From contig JAOWCC010001634.1 in assembly GCA_030867875.1 (NCBI GenBank), positions 6,867,877-6,931,876 on the forward strand: a stretch of 64,000 nt of DNA. The letters run 5' to 3'. The position numbers and the translations under genes were made by a program. This DNA comes from Actinernus sp. WN-2022. Its lineage: Eukaryota > Cnidaria > Anthozoa > Actiniaria > Actinernidae. The notes beneath the pieces are model-generated. The model saw only the letters and a list, made by a program, of their open reading frames with translations. It was not told where the DNA came from and did no database searches. Within the stretch, counting starts at the first letter, position 1; the number at the start of each line of letters is the position of its first letter. Of the stretch, positions 1-11,800 are shown one piece after another.

Positions 1-720
1 ATATCTTTATAAGGCTTCACCATGAAACTTTATAAAGACCCTGGTACAGTGAAAATCCTTAAAAAGACCCTAGCGGAGAGTTTCAGTTCATAAGATGAGC
101 CTCAGAGTTGCTCAACCAACAGCATAAGTGCACTCAAGAACAAATGCCCCTTGGCTCACAGGTCGATTCATACGCAACCGGCCTAACATTATGGGACTCA
201 CATTTTCGCTCCCTGTCCCAACTGCGCATGTCAGTACCGCACAACGTAGCTATAAAACCTTGTGTTACAGCAATTGTACGTCGAATAACTTGCAAAGAAT
301 ATCATTTTGAACAACAGTACCTTAACTTTAGCGGGTTTTGTAACGGATCTTAACAGTCTTTGTCTATTGCAAAGTTGTTGGTTAAGCGTGGTAACGCGTC
401 CATTTAACGGGTAATCCGATGGTAAACCGATGGTAATCAGATGGTAACCCAGAGTAAAGTCGAACATTAAACAAAGATCAACACCTTTGTGACCTTTCTA
501 AGTAATTATTTATTGAAATATAATGAAGCCGTGTAGCAAGTACATAACCAAAAAGCTACTTACAGTCAATTTAGTCCGCTGATATTGCAGTTTATTTTAG
601 AATTGTTCTTTCTCAGACATTATTAGGCATTCACGATAATAACAAATGATAAGTGCTTGTGTTTGTCATTTTGAGTAAATCCTGAATCTCAACCCTTATT
701 TTTCTAAAGTTGCAATAATG
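1..720. other. GCP6 intron, no recognised feature
   Basis: AT-rich sequence presumed to be intron upstream of the repeat exon. Short ORFs here are not coding-like. Around 405-450 there is a short GGTAA-rich run (several GGTAA/GATGGTAA units). No element ends were recognised. Confidence 0.5.
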
Positions 721-1400
721 TCAATACTTAAGGCGTTCACCTTTTCTTTGAATGACAAGTTTTACACGTCGATTCATGGACTCAATTAGTTTGTTAATTG
801 CATCAACTGGTATTTGGAAAATAGTCTTGCGAACACGTTCACTAAATTCGGCAAATGTTTCACGGCTGATCCGATATCTTAGCGCATCTCCCCTCAGTCT
901 TCGAGAAACAGCACTAAACATATTTTCAATAGGGTTCAAATCTGGACTACGAGGAGGAATCTTGAACAGTTCAGCATTCACTCGTGTCATCGCTGCCCGA
1001 GCGTTTGCACTATTTTGCGATGGATCTCCATCTTGTAACCAAAGGCGACTGTCACCTTTACCCGCCAATCTAAACACCAGGGAAAGTTCTGGTCGATGAA
1101 GGACTCGAAAAAGTCGCCACACATTTTATTATACTGAGAACAAACTATAACGTCTCGGTTCAGTAGCTAATTGCAACAATCATCTTAACAACTTTACCAC
1201 CAGTCCCTTCTTTTTTTTTTTTCTTAGACGTACAACCGTGTGCGAGTTGGCGTTTTTAGTTTCACAGGAACTCCTACATATTCTCAGAACTGTAGATGGA
1301 GACACTTCACACTCTTTTGCTACTAATGACGCAGGGATAGTTTTTGAACTCCTCGTAAATATAAAATGTATGAGCGCTTTCCCACAGGAATTTTTTTATT
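721..1400 (-). mobile_element. Tc1/mariner (DDE) transposase remnant
   Basis: Minus-strand reading from 1122 to 721 gives LWLQDGDPSQNSANARAA, then IPPRSPDLNPIENMF and SRETFAEFSERVRK: the second Asp and final Glu region of a Tc1/IS630-type DDE endonuclease. Further right, about 1255-1360, another minus frame gives SSKTIPASLVAKECEVSPST, a helix-turn-helix of the same family. Frames change between the two parts (near 1090), so the gene is broken. Target-site duplications were not identified. Confidence 0.85.
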
Positions 1401-1430
1401 TTGCCTCGAAATACCATTCTCATTAATCAA

Positions 1431-1803
1431 AATGTAATCCAAAGTATACTTTGTGTGTAGATCGAGTAGCTAATATTAATACTGTTTTAAAGCCCAGTGA
1501 ACGTGCGAGAGTTTAGAACTTTCGTCATAACACTCCCAATAATCTTGTCACGAACGCGTACGTCACATTAATTTTTGATATGAGAAAAGAAATGCGATAT
1601 TCAGACAGCTTTGGACATGAATAGTTGGAACACGTCCCCCGCACCCCCTAATTTCAATGTTGGATAAACTTTCGTACTGGTTTGGTCACTTTTTTTCTCC
1701 CAACATTGAATGGGGGGTGGAAGGGGGGAAGGGGGGAGAGAGGAACTGCAGGGTTGCGCGCTGCTTCTGGTCCATAACAATTATAGGATTAGTGTTGCAA
1801 TAG
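1431..1803. other. Intron end before GCP6 repeat exon; G-rich tract
   Basis: Mostly unannotated. At 1711-1740 the + strand has several runs of about six G separated by two or three bases, a potential G-quadruplex. The usual pyrimidine tract before the exon is weak. Confidence 0.5.
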
Positions 1804-2847
1804 TCATGTCCAAAGGTGCAGCTTCCTCTCAAGGGCATCCATCGGATTCCTCTGCTCAGGACTCCCTTTATTCATTAGCAGATGGTGATAAGGTCTCTCT
1901 TGGGACTCCTGCTTCCTCTCAAGGACATCCATCGGATTCCTCTGCTCAGGACTCCCTTTACCCATCAGCAGATAGTGATAAGGTCGCTCTTGGGACCCCT
2001 GCTTCCTCTCATGGATATTCATCGGATTCAATCCTCCAAGACTTCCTTCAAAGCATTTCATCGGGGGTAGCGTCAACTAGGACTCCAGAATTTGGGCACC
2101 CAGCCAATTCATCATTACAGGATCTTACGTATGAAACCAAAGGGACCACAGAAGAGGTGCAAGTTCATAAGAGATCCACCCATGGTCATCCTGCACATTC
2201 CTCAGCTCAAGGTATTCTTTACCCTGATGGGGAACAAGTCGTAGCTACTAGTCGTACAAGGTCCGATGTTGGTCATCCCACAGATTCTACAGCAAGAGAT
2301 ATTTTATACCCCAGTCTTGCAGCCCCGACAGCACCAAGCTCCCCTAGGTCTGCATATGGCCACCCAGCTGATTCATCAGCTCAGGATTATCTCTATTGTG
2401 ATGTGGAACCCACACACGAACTGAGACACCCTCAATCATCGTTTGGGCATCCATCAGATTCTCAACTGCACAGCACCGTACCAAGTACTTATAATATGGA
2501 TAGCGTTTCGGATGTGCTGACCCACAAGTCTAGATCTCATTGGGGCCATCCTTCAGATAGCACTGTAGAAAAACTCACTGGGGACATCTCCACGCTTTCG
2601 GAAAGCCAACAAGGTACTCGAGGAGCACCACCACGAAGTGTTGCACAGTATCTTATTTACCCTGATTCCGATGGTGCAGGCCCTGGGTATCAGTCGACTC
2701 GAGGAACTCCCCCTAATGATCAAGCAAAGGGAAGTATGTATCCTGGCCAACAAGAGTCCATCCAAGGGGAGGCATGGCTTTCAACTCGTGGCCATGAACC
2801 TGCTGTTAAGATCAAAAAGTTGATGTACCCAGGAGGTCCTGTGCAAG
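1804..2847 (+). CDS. TUBGCP6: GCP6 exon 1 of window: tandem-repeat region
   Basis: This exon encodes about eleven degenerate repeats of roughly 27-33 residues. The core is GHPSDSSAQDxLYP; later units drift to GAPPRSVAQ and GTPPNDQAK. The first two units are nearly identical at DNA level, suggesting recent duplication. Vertebrate GCP6 has a comparable internal array (27-residue repeats containing GHVSDASI), reported as a PLK4 phosphorylation region; here Ser, Thr and Asp are likewise abundant. The donor is CAAG|GTTAGT at 2847/2848. The left boundary is uncertain: in-frame stop TGA lies at 1707-1709, and AG candidates occur at 1788-1803. I use the AG at 1802-1803. The ATG at 1710 is not a real start. 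Confidence 0.88.
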
Positions 2848-5800
2848 GTTAGTTCTTGTATTTTTTGTGTGCGCAAATGTAAAGGACGTAAAACTGAAAG
2901 AGTATTCAAACCCTACAGCACAACTCAAAATACCCGCTATTAACTAATTATCGACCAATTTCCCTTCTACCAATATTTAATCAACTTCTTGAAAAACTGA
3001 TGTGTAAACGCCTAACCAGTTACCTTGAACAACTCCATATATTATATAATAAACAGTTTGGTTTTCGTCCTAAACACTCGACAATACATGCTATTATCTC
3101 TATAGTTGATAAAATACAACAAGCAATCGAAAAGGTAATATTTCATGTGGGCTCTTTCTCGAACTCAGCAAAGTCTTTGAGATAGTCAATGATGAAATCT
3201 TAATTTCTAAACTTCAACATTATGGGATCAGAGGAATTGCACTAAATTGGTTTAAATCTTACTTGCATAATAGAAGACAATTTGTAGCCCAAGGTAGTAC
3301 TAGTACTAGTACTATGTCAGAACAGAAGACCATTTCCTGTGGAGTACTTCAAGGATCGGTATTAAGCCCGATACTGTTTTTGATATACATTAATGACTTC
3401 CACAACTATTCAAACCTCTTTGATTTTCATATATTTGCTGATGACTCTAACCTATTTTATACTGTTAAAAGCGTATTGAATTTAGAAAGCATAATTAATG
3501 AGGAGTTAAAACTTGTAGACAAATGGCTGTGTTCAAACAAACTTTCACTAAACATTTATTTAGTAAAACCAATTTCGTAATTTTGTATCCTAACCAGAAA
3601 AAGCTACATTCCTCAGTTCACCTGACACTGAATGGCAAAGTCATAAAACAAGAGAAATAAGCAAAATATCTTGGTATACTAATTGATTGTAATTTAAACT
3701 GGAAGTGTCATATTCGTGAAATAATTAAGAAAATAAATATATCGATTGGTGTACTTTGTAAATTAAGATATTATCTCAACTTACCTATGCTGACAAATTT
3801 ATAATATTCACTGATTTATATGTATCTAATGGAATCCTAATTTGGGGAAATTCCTATTACTCAACTACACTACCTTTATTTGTTCTTCAAAAAAAAGCAC
3901 TTCGCATCATAACTTTCTCTACTTTTGACGCACATTCTACTCCACTATTTAAACAATTACAGATTCTTAAACTTAATGACTTGTTATTCCTTTATAATGC
4001 ACTGTTTACATTTCAATTTCATACTAACACTCTACCTAATGTATTTAATAACTTCTTTGAACCATTGTCTAATATTCATTCCCACAATACCCGGTTAGCA
4101 TCAAGATCATCTTACTATCTTCCTACTATTCGAACTAATTATGGTTTCTTTAATATTAGATTTACTGGTGCCAGAGTTTTGAATTCTATTGAGAAAGAAA
4201 CAAAATCTCTATCAAAAAGTAAATTTAAGGAAAACATTAAATTAGATCTCTTGAGCAAATATTAATTTTCAAAATTCGATAGTATTAGCGTATTGTCATC
4301 ATTCTCGTATTTTCTTAATTTTGTCATTTCTTAACCTCACCATCTAACTTGCTTTTGAATGAATTTTTTCTCTATAATTCATTCCGACTATAAATATTTT
4401 GTAATACATAATTTTGGTGGCCTAGTTTATTTTAGCTTCTACAGTTATTCTAGGCCACCCAGTACCTTATCCAAGTCAAATTATATTTTTTCTCATCTGT
4501 ATTACTTTTACATGTTGGTACAAATAGAGTTGTTTTTGTTAAATAAATGCCCTGTTAAAATTTACGCCATCTGCTCTCTTAGAGGCCAAGCCTGAGCGTG
4601 CCAAACCACTGGAGTTCGAAGATATATGGCTTGCATCGCAAGTACAACCCCTCAGAGACAACTACGACGTATTGGGTAAGACAGTTGGATTATTGTTAAA
4701 ACAATTAGTGTTACTGAAGGGTGATTATATTTTTGTAACTATCAAGAACATGCGCACTGTTCATGTCTTATGTTTCAACTGGTGCTCCACCTATTGTTTA
4801 ACATCTACCTGACGTACGATCCTGAAACTGGGCTGACTCTAAATAATATGATCTATATTTATTGTTACGTGTACATTTATTTATATACATTCGAGTGTGT
4901 CTATGTCTATCTTTATAAGTTAAATTGAAATTGCCAGCCTTATGGGTTATCCTGTTAATGTTAATTGTCTCTACCTAATCTGTAGATATTTGTGTCTTCC
5001 TTTCCTTTCTTGAGTCATTGTAATTTGATTTGTTATTGGTACGAAACTACGACTAAACTTGTCGCTGTTGTTGATATGTGAGCACTATATACTGGGGTTG
5101 TGGACGTTCTGTTAATACCAGCATCCTGGATGCTTTTGTCTTTAACCTTTTAGACAAAAAACCAACAACTGATCTTTTACGAGGTGCTCTGGGCTCGGTT
5201 ATCGAGGATAAAGGTGAGATGGGTAGAGGGGAAGAGGTTTCTTTTCCCTCGCCAATTCGCGAAGCGATTACAAAAGAAAGGGAGGAAAGGGAACCTCTGC
5301 TATCAGGGAATATTGAATCAAATTGTTTGCCAAATTAAAATATTGATAGCGGCCCATTTATTAAAGGGATACCCGAGTGAAAACACATTTGGGCTCAAAA
5401 TAATATTTAACATGTCCTTTGTTCTTATTTAAATGTATATCTTCGATAGTATGAATTGTAAATCAATAAATATTTTCGAATAGAGAGAAGTCAGTGAAGT
5501 TATCTTTTTTTCTTCTCAGATATATTCAGGGCATTAGTCAAGCCATAGATCAATATGGCTTTTGGCTAAATGTTATACATCTAGTTGTAGTAGTTTATTT
5601 AAACACGTTTCACAGAATGAGCGATAGGCTCGTTTAAATGTGTACGTGCATATGTTACAATCTTAAGATAAATAAAATATGAAATTCAAGATACAATGTA
5701 GATACTATAATAATAAATTACACAAGCTAATATTATAATGAGGAAATAAGTATTATTGCTTTATATGAGTAATTTTCCCACAAGGGGATAATCTAGATGC

Positions 5801-8800
5801 TAAACTAGAAGAAAAGTGACAAGCACAAATAATATTGGGAGACAAAGTAAGTTGTCGTAACCAACACTTAAAAGCTACCTGTGTTGGGATTATTCTTATG
5901 TCATGTGGAAGGTTGTTCTAGAGCCTGGTAGCAACATAGGAAAAGGAACTATGCAGGAATGTGGTACTATAATTAGGCTGCGTAAGTATGTACATCTGAA
6001 ACATCTATCAAGCGATTAATTGGTTGTGGACAGTGCTAAAATATACGTTGCCCACTGACGCCGTCCAAGCTCTTTCTAGTATTTAGTATGGCTTGATCGG
6101 GCTTATAATAGAGTTTATATTGGCTTCTTATCATTGAGTAAGATATTGAGATATCTTTGTTGCAGTAAAATTACTTTGAGTGTCTTGTTCTTGTGTCCTG
6201 GACTGGTATCTCCCTCTGCCATTTTGGGTTGTAATAGATATAATAGCTCAAACAAACAGCTCCAAGATACAAACGCATTTCGAATTCAACAGAAATACTA
6301 ATATATCATAATTTACCTTTAGTCTTTTGTCCAAGGCTAGCAGTTTCCGTACAATATAAACGCATACAGCGATACCTCACATCGTAGCACGATGTTGTTC
6401 AGTCTACACGCTTCGTGTACGAGCAAGCGGTCCACCAACTTTGGTCATTTCGCCTTCCAAATGGTTTTGATCATCCTCTCAGTCTTCTAAATCGTCCCTC
6501 ACAATCTTGTCTTCATCATATTTCAGTTCTAGTAAAAATGATTTTGCCATCTCGATGAAAATCTACTTTAATTCCGAGCAGTTGAAAAGTCACACCAAAA
6601 TTTACAGAGAATAGGAGAGATACGTTAACGCTGAGAAAGTGCGTGAGACCTGTATGACGTAAAAACGTCACCGGAAGTAAATGCAAACAAGATGGCGGCG
6701 GCGGAGCCAACTTTTAGGTGCTCGTTCTAAACACTAAAAATGTTTTTTGCATATTCATAAAGTAGAGTTGATATATTATTACTAGTCCAAACCGTTTTTC
6801 GATACGACGACTAATTTGAATCTAAACGTCGGCCATTGCTGAAAGCCGTTCCTTTATTCAGCGGAAGTGACGTCATACGCGCAACGCTCGCCTGCACAAC
6901 ACAACGCCTTGGAGGCATATTTCTACTCGTACACAAGAAGAAAGTTATATTTATCCTTGCGAGCTTCGCGCGAAATAGTGTGTATAAAAAAGCAGCCACA
7001 CTGGTTGTCGTGTTGCTTGTATGACATCACTTCCGCTGAATAAAGGAACGACCTCCAGTAATGGCGGACAGGATTTTATCGGTAAACTCTTTTAAAAAAA
7101 TCCCACGGGTTCGCATTGCGAAGTCAATCCATTGTATTGCGATTTCAGTGTTCAGTACAGTCTAAAGTTCATTTTGAGCCCATATGTGTTTGGGACTCGG
7201 GTATCCCTTGAACAGAAGCCGATGAAAACATACGTGACAGTTGAGCTTTCGCGAAAATGCAGCTTTTTCGAATTTTGTAGCGCACGTTTTGTCGTTAAGT
7301 GTTTGTTTCTTTTTTTTTCACTCTGCAGAGGAGGATAACAGCATAGATGCTGCTCAACTCATGTCTCTACCCATTCTTCTTCGAAGATCTGTCACTGCAC
7401 CATTACTCGCCCAGTAAGTTTTAGTAGAAGCAACCCAAACTTTGTACAGAAATCCTTTAATTAAACCACTTCTAGTCAACAGAACCTGTTAGACAAATTT
7501 AGGAGATTTAGAAATAGTGCATGTGCTTTAGTCTCTTTTCTGATTTAATGGGGCTCGAAGAATATTGTAACTATTCTTTTGTTTTGACTCTCAACCTCGT
7601 GTGAGCACTTCGAAACTGGTTACATCGCAAGGGCTTTAGTCACCAGCCTTGTGCACACGTCATTGTTACAACATTGCCCTTAAGTACGACACACAGTTCA
7701 ACAACTATTGATTAACAATTGTTGAACCGTGTATCATACAATGTTGAATGTTAAAAGAAGCGAGGCAATGTGTTGAACCGTGTATCATACAATGTTGAAT
7801 GTTAAAAGAAGCGAGGCAATGTGTTGAACCGTGTATCATACAATGTTGAATGTTAAAAGAAGCGAGGCAATGTGTTGAACCGTGTATCATACAATGTCGA
7901 ATGTTTAAAGAAGCGAGGCAATGTGTTGAACCGTGTATCATACAATGTTGAATGTTTAAAGAAGCGAGGCAGTGTGTTGAACGAGGATGAACGAAATAGA
8001 GACATGCGGCACTATGCCATTCAAGAAGCTGCGACTTGTTGAACGAAATTAGCCAATCATATAATCGCTGGTGAACCTTTATGATGGTAGAACTATGATT
8101 ATATTTATCGCTGGTGATCATGTGATTTTATTGTACACGTGATCATTCAATATATGGAAGAACTATGAAACAACTTCGTGCTCTTGCTCAGACGAAGGGC
8201 TAACGCTCGAAACGTCAGTTGCTACATGTACTCAATTATTTTAAGACCCTGAGGATTGGTCTGGCCGGGGTTTGAACCCGTGACCTCCCGCACGACATAT
8301 ACCGGAGCGTTAACCACTGATCTAACTTGGAGGCAGTTGTAAACTAGATAGGCGAAGACTCAATAGGTGTTTGTTGTGTGTCAGGGTCTCGCTTGTTAAC
8401 AAAGCCGTGGTAGAGTACTTCATAGAGGATCTTCAAGTCCAGCAGCACTTTGAAGTCTTCAGGAAGTTTCTGTTCATGGAGGATGGGGAATTCTCTCTGT
8501 CTCTTTCAGACCAGCTTTTCGAAAAGGTATTAATGCTTTTCTGTTAATTTTGTTTATTTATTTATTTATTACGACAAAGATATAAAAATAACCTTACTAA
8601 CGACAAATCTAATGAACAGGCGGAATTGCATTTTCAGAATATGCGCTTGCAACGTATTATTTTCATTCTTATCTTCGTACTTACTCAATAATATTTACAT
8701 CGCATGAATACGAGTGCTATTCGGGAATATTTGGGTACGAGTGATGCGTCGAAATCTTTTGCACGAGCCTTTAAGGTACATACATACGCTGCCACATTGC

Positions 8801-11800
8801 CGGCCGGCAACAACGACACTGCACTGTCCCCACCTCTGACACTGTTGTGTGCAATGTTGCAGGGTGTGCCGGTTAACTCCTCAAATTAATTGCTGACAAT
8901 TGTATGCAAGGGAATTTGCAAACTTTCACAGCATTACAAGATTGACCAGAGAATCCAGAGGACAGCCAACTTGATGACTTTAATGTTAGGTTATATACCC
9001 ATAGTTTTAATGGCAACATAAATACATTATCGCTTTATACCTAATAGAGTCCGCCAACGTTTGTTTAGTTGTCGTTAGGTGCGACTCCACGTGAGCTATG
9101 TTCTACAACTGTTATGAACGGGATAGTTACCAGGGCCCTTCAGCTCTCAGTTTACGCAGACAAGACTGGGCACGAAAAGCAGTTGGCCTTTGCGTTGAAG
9201 TGGATGCCAGAGATGTTTAAGCTGAATGGTAATAATAATAATGCCATATTTATAGAGCGCATTTTCCATGTGTGTCCAAATGCGGGGGTTAAAAAGAAAT
9301 GTCCACGTATGTACATAGTACATAAAAGATTAAAAACTGCTTCTTAAAAAGAAAGGAAATAACTGAAAATTGAAACAAATTGGAAACCTAATCAATGATT
9401 AACAATTATTCACCTCAGTTTCGGTGAATAGCGGTGGATATACCACACTGCAGGTGAATAGCCAGCACCAAATAGTTATTATATTTTCTGTCAAATCATA
9501 GTTAATAGAGTGGAATGGTTATGAAACCCAGCGACCTTATTATATGTCTTTGTTCGCATTTTTCAACCATTACCATGCACAAAACACAATAGAAATTCCA
9601 ATATGTTAATCAATCAGCCAATAGAAACGTGTGGGTTCAGTCGTTCAGGGGACGCTAATAAACTATGACCGTGCACAATCATTTGTTTCCATCATAAATC
9701 GCAGCGCCTTTGTTAGCCCCTTTGAAGTTTTCCGAGTTTCCTAACCATTCCACTATAGACCCTATGCATAAGTCCTGATAACTAGCATGTCAACGAGGCC
9801 GGTAGGTCCTCTGGAATGTTTAAATTGAAGCGCCCGGGGAGATTGTGAAATGCACTGAACGAATGTTCAGTGAAACAATGCCGTTAATTTGCTATGCGCC
9901 TGGCTGGTTGTACTATAAAGAAAAATAAAGGATAAATGAGGACAGATCAGCAACAAGCCTGTTTAACACGTTTCACACCTCCTGCTAGTATTTCAACTTC
10001 AACATTCCAGAGGACCTACCGACCTCTTTTTCGTGTTGTGACCGCGCGAGTTATGCATAGTGTGTATGTTAACTATGGTCAAATGGACAAAAGCTCGCGA
10101 GAGATGATCGCTGCTTCGCTCGCAGGTGATATGAAATCATATTCACTGTTTGAGTAGCCAATCAGAGTGCGCAAAAAGTGATATTCACTGGTGTGGTATA
10201 TACTAATATATAATAACTGAGATGTAACTAATAACAAAGATGTTCAGTTATTCTTCTTTGTGAATATATAGTCACCTTTGAAAACAAAAAATGGCTACAT
10301 AGACGCACTAACCAGTTCAAACTGATGGTTGTTGGGCTACATTTTACCCACAACTGTAGTCGGTGACCTGCGTAGTGACCCTCTTAATTATTTGTTCCGG
10401 CGGTCTTAGTTTGTCCTGACGCTAAGTGGAGCATGGGTTGGGTCAAACATGATCGCGAGGTCTTGCCTAATGCTCGGTCGTGCTTCGCACTCATCAAAAT
10501 TCACTGGGGAAAATATGCAGGCTATAGTAACAGTAGTTTAATCGTCAGCAGTGCGCCCTACTAATCGTGATGGTTCTTGTCTCTTCGTTAGATATTGACA
10601 CATTAGATTTCTTGGAGCTACGCTATAGGGTAAGCACACTATTACATGAGCTACGTAGTCTCGGCTGTCGCTTGTAAAACCTCTCGTGATGTATCGTATA
10701 TTGTATTATTTTAGTATTAAGTACAATGAAGTATATGAGCATGTACAATGTCGAGCCATTGGGTGAAATTTGCTGAAAAGCGTAAAATTAAAGTTTGGCG
10801 CTAATCGTTGTCATCACGGACATGCGCAGTGTGCACAGAAACAGGTCCATAACGGTGACCGGAGGTTTACCTTGACCCCCCTTTCACCCTCACCCCTCCC
10901 CGGGCTGCATATTTTGCCCTGGTATGGGGGAGGTCATATTTACGGAATACTAACTAGCCTGTTTAGCGGCGTAAAGGAGGGGGATGGAAGAGTAGCTTAG
11001 TATTCTGTAACTGACACTATATGGATAGGGTTTCCACGCTCACGGAAAGACTCAACATTTTCAAGGTCAGGGAATATAGGATTGGATCAGGGAAATCCCA
11101 AATTTCGATGAAAAGTCCTGACATTTTTTTTTCAGGCTTCACATACTTATTTCATTGGGCTGTTTAGAAGTTCAATGTTTCTGTCTTAAAACTACGATTG
11201 AATATTATACAATAATTCTACGCGTGGATATCGCCTTTCAGCCAATCAGCGATGTCCACGTCACGCGCTTACCCTTGCTTCGAACAACCGGGCCCAGGTC
11301 ACAAGTATTGTTCATAAAATAAATAAAATAATACATGCGCGGAGATATGGAATTTAACTCGATATCTCACGAGTGAGCGCAGCGAAGATCAATTCCATAT
11401 CTCCGCGCATGTATTGTTTTATTTATTTTATGAACAATACTTGTGACCTGGGCCCGGTTGTTCGAAGCAAGGGTAAGCGCGTGACGTGGACATCGCTGAT
11501 TGGCTGAAAGGCCGATACCCACACACGTAAAATTATTGTATTTTAACGTGTGTTCAGATACGTATGTTCAGATACGGTATTTCTCAGTGCTAGAAATCCT
11601 TATAAAACACTGTAGTTTATAGAATAAAAATGTTTTTTTTTGGTCAGTGAAAAGTCGATTTTTTTTCCTGCAAATGTGTGGGAACCCTGATGGAGATTTG
11701 TGACTCGAATGCTGCGTTTGGATGGGTTAGCACCCTTATGAATTATTATCCTATTTTAAAAGCCAGTTTTAATGACATGACTGCTCCGTTCTTTTCAGGT

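Larger units (their letters stand above)
9438..10205. mobile_element. Outer element A of a nested MITE stack
   Basis: Termini ATATACCACACTGCAGGTGA (9438) and CACTGGTGTGGTATATACTA (ending 10205) are imperfect inverted repeats. An uninterrupted relative lies at 19856-20040. In this copy element B (9497-10077) interrupts it at GTCAAAT. Confidence 0.82.

Noticed and set aside
1710..1803. ATG at 1710 as start of the GCP6 reading frame
   Set aside because: The residues before ~1804 are low complexity and unlike GCP6; conserved N-terminal exons must lie upstream, so this is intron.
5078..5338. 86-codon ORF as an extra GCP6 exon or separate gene
   Set aside because: No conserved motif, and exons 2 and 3 already join in phase without it.
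7705..8121. 138-codon minus ORF of HGSTHCLAS repeats
   Set aside because: Product of a 51-bp minisatellite inside a GCP6 intron.
8262..8342. A functional tRNA gene (minus strand)
   Set aside because: A and B boxes are present but stems do not pair as a cloverleaf and a SINE body follows.
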